Origin: Neorhizobium sp. NCHU2750
GTDB taxonomy: Bacteria; Pseudomonadota; Alphaproteobacteria; Rhizobiales; Rhizobiaceae
Length of the DNA stretch: 64,000 nucleotides
Assembly: GCF_003597675.1 (NCBI RefSeq)
Contig: NZ_CP030827.1
Span: 2,976,001 to 3,040,000, forward strand
Direction of reading: 5' to 3'
The position numbers were made by a program, and so were the translations under genes. Shown piece after piece: positions 42,641-51,103 of this stretch (its first letter is position 1; every line of letters starts with the position of its first letter). The notes beneath the pieces are model-generated. The model was not told where the DNA came from, searched no databases, and saw only the letters and a list, made by a program, of their open reading frames with translations.

Positions 42641-44260
42641 TCAATGGCCGCCGCCACCTCCGCTGCGCCCGGTCACCTGCGGCGACGGTTTCTCGATCAT
42701 TGCCACCCCGAACACCAGGCAGCCGAACAAAATGGTCAGCAACAGGAAGACGTCGCTGAACGACATCACCACGGCCTGCTGGGTGACCATGTTGACCATC
42801 TGCTTGATGGCGCCGGTCGTCCCCTCGAGGCCATGAGCTTCGAGGTTGGACGCCATGCTGCTCAACTGGTCGACAGCGGTCGAATTGCCCCAGTCCAGAT
42901 GTTCGCGCATGCGCTCGTAATGGACGTCCTGGCGGTTGGACAGAAGCGTGCTGATGATCGCGAGCCCGACGGCGCCGCCGAGGTTTCGGGTCAGGTTGAA
43001 AAGGCCGGATGCCCCGCGCATGCGGGCCGGCGGCATCGTGCCGAGCGCGATATTGTTGATCGGCACCATGCAGAGCATCATGCCGAAACCGCGCAGCACC
43101 TGAGGCAGGAACAGCTCGTAAAAGTCCCAGTCGTCCGTGATGCCGGTCATGATATAGGTGCCGGAGGCGAAGCTGACGAAGCCGATGATCATCATCAGCC
43201 TGAGATCCATCAGTGTCGACAACCGACCGGCAATCGGCGCGGTGAAGAACATCGCCAGACCCGAGACGAACATCGTCTCGCCGATCATCAGACTGTCGTA
43301 ACCGCGGATCTCACTCAGATAGACCGGATAAAGGTAGGTCAGTCCGTAAAGGCCGATCCCCATGGCAAACGAGAACACCGAACCGAAGGCGAAATTGCGG
43401 TTGGCGAAAGCCGTCAGGTCCACCACCGGAAACTCGATGGTGAACGCCCGGTAGAAGAAGATGACGGCACCGACAGCCGACGCAATCGCCCCGGCCACGA
43501 TGAAGTTATCGTTGAACCAGTCGTTGGTATTTCCCTCTTCCAGCACGTATTCCAGCGCACCGAGGAACACCGCCATGGACGCCAGGCCCCACCAGTCGAA
43601 TTTCTTGATCAACCCCCATTCGGGCTTGTCGAAATCGATGAAGTTCCAGGTGACGATCGAGACGATGATGCCGGGAATGATGTTGACGAGAAACAGCCAG
43701 TGCCAGGAAAACGCATTGGACAGATAGCCACCGACCGTCGGGCCGATGGTCGGCGCCAGCGTCGCGATCAGGCCGATGATCGGCGAGACGATCGACCGCT
43801 TGGATGGCGGGAAGATGGTAAAGGCAGCCGCGAAGACCGACGGGATCATGCCGCCGCCGATAAAGCCCTGGATCGCGCGATAGACGATCATCTGGTCGAT
43901 ATTCGACGCCGTCGCCGCAAGCGCGCTCGCCGCAGTGAAGCCGGCCGCCGAGAAGGCGAACAGATACCGGGTCGAGACGATCCGCGCCAGAGTGCCTGAC
44001 AGCGGGATCATGATCACTTCGGCGATCAGATAGGATGTCTGCACCCAGCCGATTTCGTCCGAGCCGGCCGAAAGGCCCGCCTGGATTTCCGACAGCGATG
44101 CCGACACGATCTGGATGTCGAGGATCGACATGAACATGCCGAGTACCATCGCGAAAAATGCGATGAGCCGGCCGACCGGCATATGCTCTTCCGCCTTGGG
44201 AGGAGCTGCCGGGATCGATCCTGTGGCGGTCCCAGCGGTGTTACCTGCGCTCCCAGCCAT
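42641..44260 (-). CDS. DHA2-family multidrug efflux transporter (EmrB type)
   Basis: This 539-residue inner membrane protein has 14 membrane segments. The motif for MFS drug antiporters is visible (FMSILDIQIVSASLSEIQ at the first segment and GFIGGGMIPSVFAAAF in the conserved C region). It works with the HlyD-family protein encoded just upstream (60 bp) and an outer membrane channel such as TolC. The ATG at 44260 has GGTGGAGG upstream and is preferred over 44281. A Gly/His tail closes the protein. Confidence 0.92.
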   Translation of the reverse strand: MAGSAGNTAGTATGSIPAAPPKAEEHMPVGRLIAFFAMVLGMFMSILDIQIVSASLSEIQAGLSAGSDEIGWVQTSYLIAEVIMIPLSGTLARIVSTRYLFAFSAAGFTAASALAATASNIDQMIVYRAIQGFIGGGMIPSVFAAAFTIFPPSKRSIVSPIIGLIATLAPTIGPTVGGYLSNAFSWHWLFLVNIIPGIIVSIVTWNFIDFDKPEWGLIKKFDWWGLASMAVFLGALEYVLEEGNTNDWFNDNFIVAGAIASAVGAVIFFYRAFTIEFPVVDLTAFANRNFAFGSVFSFAMGIGLYGLTYLYPVYLSEIRGYDSLMIGETMFVSGLAMFFTAPIAGRLSTLMDLRLMMIIGFVSFASGTYIMTGITDDWDFYELFLPQVLRGFGMMLCMVPINNIALGTMPPARMRGASGLFNLTRNLGGAVGLAIISTLLSNRQDVHYERMREHLDWGNSTAVDQLSSMASNLEAHGLEGTTGAIKQMVNMVTQQAVVMSFSDVFLLLTILFGCLVFGVAMIEKPSPQVTGRSGGGGGH

Positions 44261-44320
44261 GGGACCACCTCCACCCGACATTCGGGCTATTGTGACGAAA
44301 AGCCGGCTCCGCGGCCGCTA

Positions 44321-45526
44321 TTACTTGCCCGGTGCCGTACGGGTATCGACATCGACGACCACACTCAGACCGGCACGAAGACGACCGGTGTCGAGCGCAT
44401 CCTGCGGCAGGGCGATACGCACCGGCACGCGCTGGATGATCTTGGTGAAGTTGCCCGTGGCATTTTCCGGCGGCAGCAGCGAGAAGACGGCGCCCGATGC
44501 CGGAGCAAGCGATTCAACCGTGCCGATGATGGGATCGTCGCTATAGGCGTCGACATAGACCTTGACCTTGGAGCCCGGCTCCAGATGCTGGATCTGGGTT
44601 TCCTTGAAGTTGGCGTCGATATAGAGCTGGCGGGTCGGCACAAGCGCCATCAGCTTCTGGCCAGGCGAAACGAGATCGCCTTCCTGTACCGAGCGATTGC
44701 CGACAACGCCGTCATAGGGAGCCTTCAGCACCGTGAACGACAGGTCGCGGGCAGCCTTGTCACGCTGCAGTTCCAGCGTGCGCACCTGGCCTTCGGCTTC
44801 CTTCTTCTCCGCCTGGAGAATGGTGACATTCGCTTCGGCCGACTTGATGGCGGCCTGACCGCCGACGAGATTGGCCTTGGCCTGATCGAGCGCGACATTG
44901 GCGCTGTCGAGATCGGCAGCCGTGCCGACGGACTTGGCGGCGAGTTCCGCCTGACGCTTCTGGGTGATCTCGGCGCCGCGAACGGCGGCCTGAAGCGCCA
45001 CCTGCGAAGCCTGCGACTGGGCGAGGCTTGCCTGCGCCCCCTCAACCTGAGCATCGATCCGGCTGAGCGTCAGCTTCTCGGTCTCCACTGCCGCGGCAGC
45101 CTGATCCAGGGCGTTCTGATAGTCGCCATTGTCGAGCGTGACGAGCACATCGCCGGCCTTGACCTGCTGGTTGGCGACGACACTGACCTTCGAGACGAAG
45201 GCGGTGAGCTTCGGCGTGATCGTGGCGATATCGCCCTCGATATAGGCGTCGTCGGTGGACACCATGAAGCGGCCGGTCGTCCACCAGTCGTAACCATACC
45301 ACGCGCCCCCGGCGAGCAGTGCCAGAACCACGATCGGCAACACCACGCCGCGCTTCTTCTTCGGTGCGGCGGCAACGGGAGCCGGTGCCTGCTGAGCCTG
45401 CGCGGGCGCAGCGGGGCTGGCCTCGGCGGTCACCGGTGCAGCCTGCTCCTGAACGGTAGCTTCGCTCGCGTTCGCGTCGTCATTGGTCACTGTGCGCAGA
45501 GCGCCGGCATTCTTGGAGGCCGTCAT
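44321..45526 (-). CDS. HlyD/EmrA-family membrane fusion protein
   Basis: This 401-residue periplasmic adaptor has a single TM at about 66-86 (VLPIVVLALLAGGAWYGY), a long coiled-coil hairpin with many Ala/Gln/Glu residues between about 140 and 250, and lipoyl/beta-barrel domains (GVVGNRSVQEGDLVSPGQKLM). N-terminal 60 residues are Ala/Pro-rich. It bridges the EmrB-type pump to the outer membrane channel. The start faces the divergent TetR gene, with two operator dyads between. Confidence 0.93.
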   Translation of the reverse strand: MTASKNAGALRTVTNDDANASEATVQEQAAPVTAEASPAAPAQAQQAPAPVAAAPKKKRGVVLPIVVLALLAGGAWYGYDWWTTGRFMVSTDDAYIEGDIATITPKLTAFVSKVSVVANQQVKAGDVLVTLDNGDYQNALDQAAAAVETEKLTLSRIDAQVEGAQASLAQSQASQVALQAAVRGAEITQKRQAELAAKSVGTAADLDSANVALDQAKANLVGGQAAIKSAEANVTILQAEKKEAEGQVRTLELQRDKAARDLSFTVLKAPYDGVVGNRSVQEGDLVSPGQKLMALVPTRQLYIDANFKETQIQHLEPGSKVKVYVDAYSDDPIIGTVESLAPASGAVFSLLPPENATGNFTKIIQRVPVRIALPQDALDTGRLRAGLSVVVDVDTRTAPGK

Positions 45527-45560
45527 AGGGATACCATCGTTCTAAGGAAACGTAAACCAA

Positions 45561-45578
45561 TCGAACCGATCAGTTCGG
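45561..45578. promoter_or_regulatory. Half-conserved TetR operator, distal site
   Basis: TCGAACCG-AT-CAGTTCGG, six of eight arm positions match the second site at 45621. It stands between the emrA start and the tetR promoter. Confidence 0.6.
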
Positions 45579-45582
45579 ACCG

Positions 45583-45611
45583 TTGACATAAAGCCTTCTT
45601 TGCCACATATC
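45583..45611 (+). promoter_or_regulatory. Probable sigma-70 promoter of tetR
   Basis: TTGACA at 45583-45588, a 17-bp spacer, then CATATC at 45606-45611. The operators flank it. Confidence 0.5.
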
Positions 45612-45620
45612 AAGAGTAGA

Positions 45621-45638
45621 TCGAACCGAGCGGTTCGA
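45621..45638. promoter_or_regulatory. Perfect TetR operator, proximal site
   Basis: TCGAACCGAGCGGTTCGA is an inverted repeat of two 8-bp arms with a 2-bp centre. It lies between the probable promoter and the tetR start. Confidence 0.75.
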
Positions 45639-45659
45639 AAAAAGTTGGAAACGGAGAAA

Positions 45660-46367
45660 ATGACGTCGAAAGGGTTAAAGAAGGTCTTGGCTGAGGATGC
45701 TCCTCACGAAGGTCAGCGAACGCATGGCCGCTTCGCAGCCGGCGAAGACCCGGCGAAGCGAGAGCAGATTCTCGAGGGCGCCAAGCGTGTGTTCATGCGG
45801 TTGGGGTTCGATGCCGCCAGCATGAATGACATCACCCGGGAAGCCGGCGTCTCCAAGGGAACCATCTACGTCTATTTCACAGACAAGGAAGATCTCTTCG
45901 TTGCCATGGTGGAAGCCGAGCGCGAGGCTTTCCTCAGTTCGCTGCGCATGGTCCTTGCCAATAACGAGGATATCGAGACCGGCCTCTACCAGTTCGGCGT
46001 GACCTTCCTCGAACACCTGACCGATGAAAACGTGATGACGGCCATGCGCACCGTCCTTGGCGTGCGCGAACGTATGCCGGCCCTCTGTTCACGCTTCTTC
46101 CGCGGCCCCCAGAACCTGCGCACGGTCCTGCATGATTATCTGGAGCGTGGTGTCGCGGCAGGAACACTCGACATCGACGACCTTGATCTCGCCTCCGGAC
46201 AGTATCTCGATTTGGCCAGCGGCAGCTTTTTCAAGTACCGCCTGTTCGGCACCATGCAGAATGCGCCGTCCCGTGAGGAGATCGACCGAGTGATCCGCGG
46301 CGCCATTCGGGTTTTCATGGCAGCCTACGGCCCTCATAACAGATCCTTGATCGCCAAAGCCGTTTGA
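45660..46367 (+). CDS. TetR/AcrR-family regulator of the efflux genes
   Basis: This 235-residue regulator has the TetR helix-turn-helix ITREAGVSKGTIYVYFTDKE and a C-terminal TetR_C-type ligand domain. An N-terminal extension of about 30 charged residues precedes the DNA-binding part. The ATG at 45660 has ACGGAGAA upstream; a TTG further upstream (45600) would lie inside the operator region. It is divergent from the EmrA/B genes and presumably represses them and itself through the two dyads. Confidence 0.92.
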   Translation: MTSKGLKKVLAEDAPHEGQRTHGRFAAGEDPAKREQILEGAKRVFMRLGFDAASMNDITREAGVSKGTIYVYFTDKEDLFVAMVEAEREAFLSSLRMVLANNEDIETGLYQFGVTFLEHLTDENVMTAMRTVLGVRERMPALCSRFFRGPQNLRTVLHDYLERGVAAGTLDIDDLDLASGQYLDLASGSFFKYRLFGTMQNAPSREEIDRVIRGAIRVFMAAYGPHNRSLIAKAV

Positions 46368-46474
46368 TATTCACGAATTGTAGGGCGCCCGCGTCAACCT
46401 GCTCTTGTTTTATCGGCCGAAATTCCCAAATGCGGCAGGAATTTGCGCCCATTGATTGAAAACAGGAGACATGG

Positions 46475-47239
46475 ATGGACATTGCAGCGCTCTTAGCAGA
46501 CCCGACGGCCTGGGTGGCGCTCGTTACGCTTGTAGTCATGGAAGTCGTTCTCGGCATCGACAACCTGATCTTCATCTCCATCCTGACCAACAAGCTGCCG
46601 CCCGAACATCGTGAAAGGGCGCGCAAGATCGGTATCGGCCTCGCGCTCATCATGCGCCTCGGCCTGCTCGGCACGATCGCCTGGATCGTCCAGCTCACCA
46701 ATCCGCTCTTCGAGGCCTTTGGTCACCCCTTCTCGTGGAAGGACCTTATCCTCATCGCCGGTGGTCTTTTCCTTCTCTACAAGGCAACCAAGGAAATTCA
46801 TCACAATGTCGATCCCGACGACCACAAGGAAGACATGGTCGGTGCCGGCACCCAGGTGGTGAAGATGAGCTTTGCCTCGGCGATCGGCCAGATCCTCGTA
46901 CTCGATCTTGTCTTCTCGATCGACAGCATCATCACCGCCGTCGGCATGACACCGCATCTGCCGATCATGATCGTCGCCGTCGTGGCCGCCGTCACCGTCA
47001 TGCTGCTGGCTGCGACGCCGCTCGCCAATTTCATCGAGCGCAACCCGACCATCGTCATGCTGGCGCTCGGCTTCCTGCTGATGATCGGCGCGACCCTGAT
47101 CGCCGAAGGTTTCGGCGTCCACGTACCGAAGGGCTATATCTACGCGGCGATGGCCTTCTCCGCCCTGGTCGAGATCCTCAACATGGTGGCGCGCAACGCC
47201 CGCAAGAGAAAAAAGGACGGCGGCAAGACCCTGCATTGA
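46475..47239 (+). CDS. TerC-family membrane protein
   Basis: This 254-residue protein has about seven membrane helices. The two conserved acidic membrane motifs are intact, [16 protein letters not shown] and [14 protein letters not shown]. TerC-family proteins (for example MntE/Alx/YoaE) are linked to manganese or other metal export and envelope stress. GAGACATGG before the start. It is flanked by a perfect terminator and stands alone. Confidence 0.92.
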   Translation: MDIAALLADPTAWVALVTLVVMEVVLGIDNLIFISILTNKLPPEHRERARKIGIGLALIMRLGLLGTIAWIVQLTNPLFEAFGHPFSWKDLILIAGGLFLLYKATKEIHHNVDPDDHKEDMVGAGTQVVKMSFASAIGQILVLDLVFSIDSIITAVGMTPHLPIMIVAVVAAVTVMLLAATPLANFIERNPTIVMLALGFLLMIGATLIAEGFGVHVPKGYIYAAMAFSALVEILNMVARNARKRKKDGGKTLH

Positions 47240-47244
47240 CCAAG

Positions 47245-47273
47245 AAAGGGCGCCTAACGGCGCCCTTTTTTTT
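47245..47273 (+). terminator. Rho-independent terminator of terC
   Basis: AAAGGGCGCC at 47245-47254, loop TAAC, GGCGCCCTTT at 47259-47268, followed by T residues to 47273. The A-rich side also serves the convergent peroxidase gene. Confidence 0.92.
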
Positions 47274-47275
47274 AC

Positions 47276-47821
47276 TCAGCTCTTCGCCAGTTCCCGGTCC
47301 ACCGCCTCTACGACACGGCTGTCTTCGGCGGTCACGTCCGGGGCGAAACGCTCGACCAGCTTGCCGTCGCGGCCGATCAGGAACTTCTCGAAGTTCCAGA
47401 CGATCTCGCCGTCGTCGGCGACCTCGATGCCAAAGCCTTTCAGGCGCTCCTTCATCGGGCCATCGCCGGTCGTGGCGACACCGGAGCCGGTCAGCGCCTT
47501 GTAGAGCGGATGCTTGTCCTCGCCCTTGACCGAGATCTTGGAGAAGATCGGAAACTTCACGTCATAGGTCGACTGGCAGAATTCGACGATCTCGGCATCC
47601 GTTCCGGGCTCCTGGCCCTTGAAGTTGTTGGCCGGGAAGGCAGCGATGACGAAACCGCGCTCGCCCTTGTCCTCATAGAGCTTTTCCAGCCCTTCATACT
47701 GCTTGGTCAGGCCGCATTTGGAAGCGACGTTGACCACCATGATCACCTTGCCCTTGTATTCGGACAGCGAGGTCTGGCGCCCGTCGGCCAGCGTGACGGG
47801 AACAGTCATGAAGTCGGTCAT
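47276..47821 (-). CDS. Glutathione peroxidase family protein
   Basis: This 181-residue protein is a cysteine-type glutathione/thioredoxin peroxidase. The catalytic Cys is in VVNVASKCGLTKQY, Gln in FKGQEPGTD, and Trp/Asn in VWNFEKFL. No signal peptide. It reduces hydroperoxides in the cytoplasm. ATG at 47821 has CAGGAGA upstream. Confidence 0.93.
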   Translation of the reverse strand: MTDFMTVPVTLADGRQTSLSEYKGKVIMVVNVASKCGLTKQYEGLEKLYEDKGERGFVIAAFPANNFKGQEPGTDAEIVEFCQSTYDVKFPIFSKISVKGEDKHPLYKALTGSGVATTGDGPMKERLKGFGIEVADDGEIVWNFEKFLIGRDGKLVERFAPDVTAEDSRVVEAVDRELAKS

Positions 47822-47905
47822 GGAAATCTCCTGAAGCATGAGCCCGCTATACCGGGCGCGTCACCTTATCCGCGTCCGACCGCTTGTCCAGAGCAATCAC
47901 CCCGG

Positions 47906-48664
47906 TCAGGCGACCTCGTCGATCAACACCTGGATATAGCCGCGCGAACAACGCTCGATCCGGCCTGTGACTCCGTAGACCTGGTTGAGCACGGCCGGCG
48001 TCAATGCGGTTTCCGGCTTGCCATCCGAGACGACACGCCCACCCGAAAGCAGCACCAGCCGGTCGCACCAGCGGCAGGCAAGCCCGAGATCGTGCAGCAC
48101 CGCAATGGCGATGATGTCCTGCTCGGTGGTGATTTCCTTGATCGTGCGCATCACGCGGATCTGGTGGGCGACGTCGAGCGCCGAGGTCGGCTCGTCGAGG
48201 AGCAGCACCCGCGGCTTGCGCACCAGCGCCTGGGCAAGGCTCGCCAATTGCCTCTGACCGCCCGAAAGCGAATCGAGCTGCGCCATGGCGAGATTGCTGA
48301 TGCCGAGCCGTTCCAGCACGGCAAGCGAACGCTTCACCGCATCGGGATCGCGAGACGAGGCGCGCAATGCACCGATCGTCGCCTCCAGCACGGTCAGTGC
48401 CACCCGCTGCGGCAGCGATTGTGGCATATAGGTGATCGCCCGCGCCCGCTGCGCCGGCGAATGACGGGTGATATCGACGCCATCGAGATGAAGTGTGCCA
48501 CCCGCCCGATGCAGGCCAGCAAGCGAACGCAAGAGGGTCGATTTGCCGGCGCCGTTTTGGCCGAGAAAGGCCGTGATCGTTCCAGCTGGCATATCGCCGA
48601 TATCGATATCCGTCAGCACCGGTTTCTTGCCATAGCCGGCAGAAAGCTTTTCGACCGACAGCAT
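47906..48664 (-). CDS. Siderophore-type ABC transporter ATPase (FecE/FepC family)
   Basis: This 252-residue protein has Walker A FLGQNGAGKST, signature LSGGQRQLASLAQAL and Walker B VLLLDEPTSALD, with the FepC-like text LLSGGRVVSDGKPETAL. The start overlaps the permease stop (TGATG). ATG at 48664; a much longer open frame upstream in the same phase is out of frame with the permease and not coding. It energises the importer with the two genes upstream. Confidence 0.92.
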   Translation of the reverse strand: MLSVEKLSAGYGKKPVLTDIDIGDMPAGTITAFLGQNGAGKSTLLRSLAGLHRAGGTLHLDGVDITRHSPAQRARAITYMPQSLPQRVALTVLEATIGALRASSRDPDAVKRSLAVLERLGISNLAMAQLDSLSGGQRQLASLAQALVRKPRVLLLDEPTSALDVAHQIRVMRTIKEITTEQDIIAIAVLHDLGLACRWCDRLVLLSGGRVVSDGKPETALTPAVLNQVYGVTGRIERCSRGYIQVLIDEVA

Positions 48665-49734
48665 CAAGCTTTCCCCGCTTTCGAAAAGATCAGCGCCAGG
48701 AAGAAGGGCACGCCGATCAGCGAGGTGACGATGCCGACCGGCATCAGCACGCCCGGCACGATGACCTTGCTGGCCGCGGATGCCAGCGCCATCACCAGCG
48801 CGCCGCACAGCATGCTGGCCGGCAGGAAGAAGCGATGATCCTCGCCGACCAGAAGCCGCGCGATATGCGGGCCGACCAGACCGATGAACCCGATGGTCCC
48901 CACGAAAGACACGGAGGTCGCGGCGAGAATGCTCACCCTGAGCAGCGAGAAGAAGCGCAGCCGCGTCACATCGATGCCGAAGGAGCGCGCCCGGTCTTCG
49001 CCGAGCCTCAGCGCCGTCAGCTTCCAGCAGGCCGCCATCGAAAACGGCACGACGCAGATCATGATGATCGCCATGATCTCGAGCTTCATCCAGGTCGAGC
49101 GGGTGAGGCTGCCCATGCTCCAGAAGACGAGCTGCTGCAATGCTTCGGCCGAAGCGATGAACTGCATGATGGCAACGAGTGCGTTGAAGATGAACACCAG
49201 CGCGATGCCGAAAAGCACCAGTGTCTCGACCCCTGCCCCGCGCAACCCTGACAGCGCCTGCAACAGCAGCACCGACCCGAAGGCGAAGACGAAGGCATTG
49301 GCCGGAATGAACCATTCGGCGGGCAGGCCCGGAACGCCGAGCTGCAGCACGATCGCAAGCGCCGCTCCGAACGAGGCGGCGGAAGACACGCCGAGCGTGA
49401 ACGGGCTTGCCAGCGGATTGTCGAGAATGGTCTGCATCTCCGCACCGGCAAGCGACAGTGACGCACCGACGAACAGCGCCATCAGCGAGTATGGCAGCCG
49501 CACATCGACGACGATCGCCTTCGTCGCGCGGCTGACGCTTTCCGGCTGGAAGATCGCCGCAAGCACATCGCTCGGCGCCAGATTGGCCGATCCCAGGCAG
49601 ATATCGATCACCGACGCGATACAAAGCACCGCGGCAAGTACGATCAACATCACGACCTTCAGGCGGATCTTGCCGTGATAGGCAGTTTCCACATCCGGCA
49701 AGATCACGGCCGAACGTTGCTCCGATACACTCAC
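48664..49734 (-). CDS. FecCD-family ABC transporter permease
   Basis: This 356-residue protein has about ten membrane segments and FecCD-family text: LASPFTLGVSSAASFGAALAI, FIGLVGPHIARLLVGEDHRFFLP and GVLMPVGIVTSLIGVPFFLALI. It forms the channel for iron-siderophore, heme or cobalamin import. The binding-protein gene precedes it by about 22 bp, and the ATPase follows with an overlap. Confidence 0.93.
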   Translation of the reverse strand: MSVSEQRSAVILPDVETAYHGKIRLKVVMLIVLAAVLCIASVIDICLGSANLAPSDVLAAIFQPESVSRATKAIVVDVRLPYSLMALFVGASLSLAGAEMQTILDNPLASPFTLGVSSAASFGAALAIVLQLGVPGLPAEWFIPANAFVFAFGSVLLLQALSGLRGAGVETLVLFGIALVFIFNALVAIMQFIASAEALQQLVFWSMGSLTRSTWMKLEIMAIIMICVVPFSMAACWKLTALRLGEDRARSFGIDVTRLRFFSLLRVSILAATSVSFVGTIGFIGLVGPHIARLLVGEDHRFFLPASMLCGALVMALASAASKVIVPGVLMPVGIVTSLIGVPFFLALIFSKAGKA

Positions 49735-49756
49735 GACGCTCTCCGGCGATCCGATG

Positions 49757-50878
49757 CTACTGGGTCACGGGTGCGCTGGCGCCCAGCACCACCGGCGCAT
49801 CGGGGATTTTGGTGAAGGTCTTGATCAGCGTCGCATAGGTGGCGGCGGGGTCGAGGCCCTTGAAGGCGTCCGGATACAGGAAAGTCGCCATGTATTCCAG
49901 CCCCACGATGTTATAGGGATGATTGTAGAACTGGTGATAGAGCCCGTAGACGCGGCCATCCTGCACGGCTTTGAGCGCCGCAAATCCATCGCGTTCCTCC
50001 AGCTTGCCGAGCGATGCCGAAACCTGTTGGGGCGTGACATTGTAGCCGAACGGCGCGGCCGAATTTTCCGGGTTGGTCCATTGCGAGCCGGTCATGATAT
50101 AGACATCCGGCGGGTTGGCGCCGAGCAGCGTTTCGAGCGAGATCGTACCGGTCTGGCCGGGCAAGAGCTTCGTGCCGATATTGTTGCCCTTCAGCGCTGC
50201 CACCAGCTTGCCGAAGCCGGTATCTCCATGGGTGAAGCAGCAGCCGTCGCCCTTGTTGCCGGCCTTGGCCTCGACGAAGACGTTCGGATGCGTTTCCTGT
50301 TTGGCGATCACCTCATTCAGGTGGTCGAGATGTTGCTTGTAGAAGGAGACATAGTCGCTAGCCTCTTTCTCCCGCCCGATTGCCTTGCCGAGAACTTCAA
50401 CGCTCTTCGTCGCATCCTCGACCGGCTTTTCCATCAGGTCGAGATAGACGACCGGGATGCCGAGCGCCTTGAGCTTGTCCTCGGTGCCACTTGCCTGAAA
50501 GGTCTTCTCGGCCCGCTCCTGCACCACGACGAGATCCGGCTTGGCGGCAATGATGGATTCAAGATCGACCTCGCCGTCCTCCGAAAGCGTCATCACCGGC
50601 GGCGCCTTGCCGAAGGCCTTGTCCATCAGCTTGGCGGTGCCGGGATCGGACTTGACGAAATTGGAACTCCAGCCGACCACCCGCTTGTAGGGATTGTCAC
50701 GGTCGAGCAATGCCATGGTCAGCATATCGCGCCCATCCTGCAGGATGATGCGCTCGGGCTTCTTCTCGATCGTCACGCTGCGGCCGACAACGTCGGTGAC
50801 AGTCACCGGATAATCGGCGGCCAGGGCGGCGTTGGCTCCAAGCAGCAGAGCGAGAGCGGAAAAGACGAGCGGCTTCAT
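49757..50878 (-). CDS. Siderophore-type ABC transporter substrate-binding protein
   Basis: This 373-residue periplasmic protein has a signal peptide (GANAALAAD) and the class III binding fold: YPVTVTDVVGRSVTIEKKPERII at the start and GLEYMATFLYPDAF at the end, near the C-terminal helix used to contact the permease. The ATG at 50878 is preceded by AAAGGA. It is the first gene of the binding protein-permease-ATPase operon. Ligand unresolved, probably a ferric chelate. Confidence 0.9.
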   Translation of the reverse strand: MKPLVFSALALLLGANAALAADYPVTVTDVVGRSVTIEKKPERIILQDGRDMLTMALLDRDNPYKRVVGWSSNFVKSDPGTAKLMDKAFGKAPPVMTLSEDGEVDLESIIAAKPDLVVVQERAEKTFQASGTEDKLKALGIPVVYLDLMEKPVEDATKSVEVLGKAIGREKEASDYVSFYKQHLDHLNEVIAKQETHPNVFVEAKAGNKGDGCCFTHGDTGFGKLVAALKGNNIGTKLLPGQTGTISLETLLGANPPDVYIMTGSQWTNPENSAAPFGYNVTPQQVSASLGKLEERDGFAALKAVQDGRVYGLYHQFYNHPYNIVGLEYMATFLYPDAFKGLDPAATYATLIKTFTKIPDAPVVLGASAPVTQ

Positions 50879-51103
50879 CGGCATTCCTTTCATCGAGCAA
50901 TATCAGCAACGCGGCCTAAGCGCATTTCATGATCAACACAATCAACTTTAACTTGAAGCGGGTAAAATCCTGGTTCCCGGTGGCTTTTCACAGTTGAATC
51001 GTCCAAAGCCGGAATTTGCAGCATCGTCATTTGAAACGATCCAGCCACTGGGGCATTATTGCCCGACGCGAATACCCCACCGATCGCATTTCTCCGGAGC
51101 CGC

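Noticed and set aside
48665..49624. N-terminal 320-codon extension of the siderophore ATPase frame
   Set aside because: It overlaps the permease gene in another frame and has no similarity; the ATPase starts at 48664 directly behind the permease stop.
50879..51103. RirA or Irr iron box before the siderophore operon
   Set aside because: The AT-rich stretch with TTGATTGTGTTGATCA near 50931-50946 is suggestive, but I could not match it to the known consensus with confidence.
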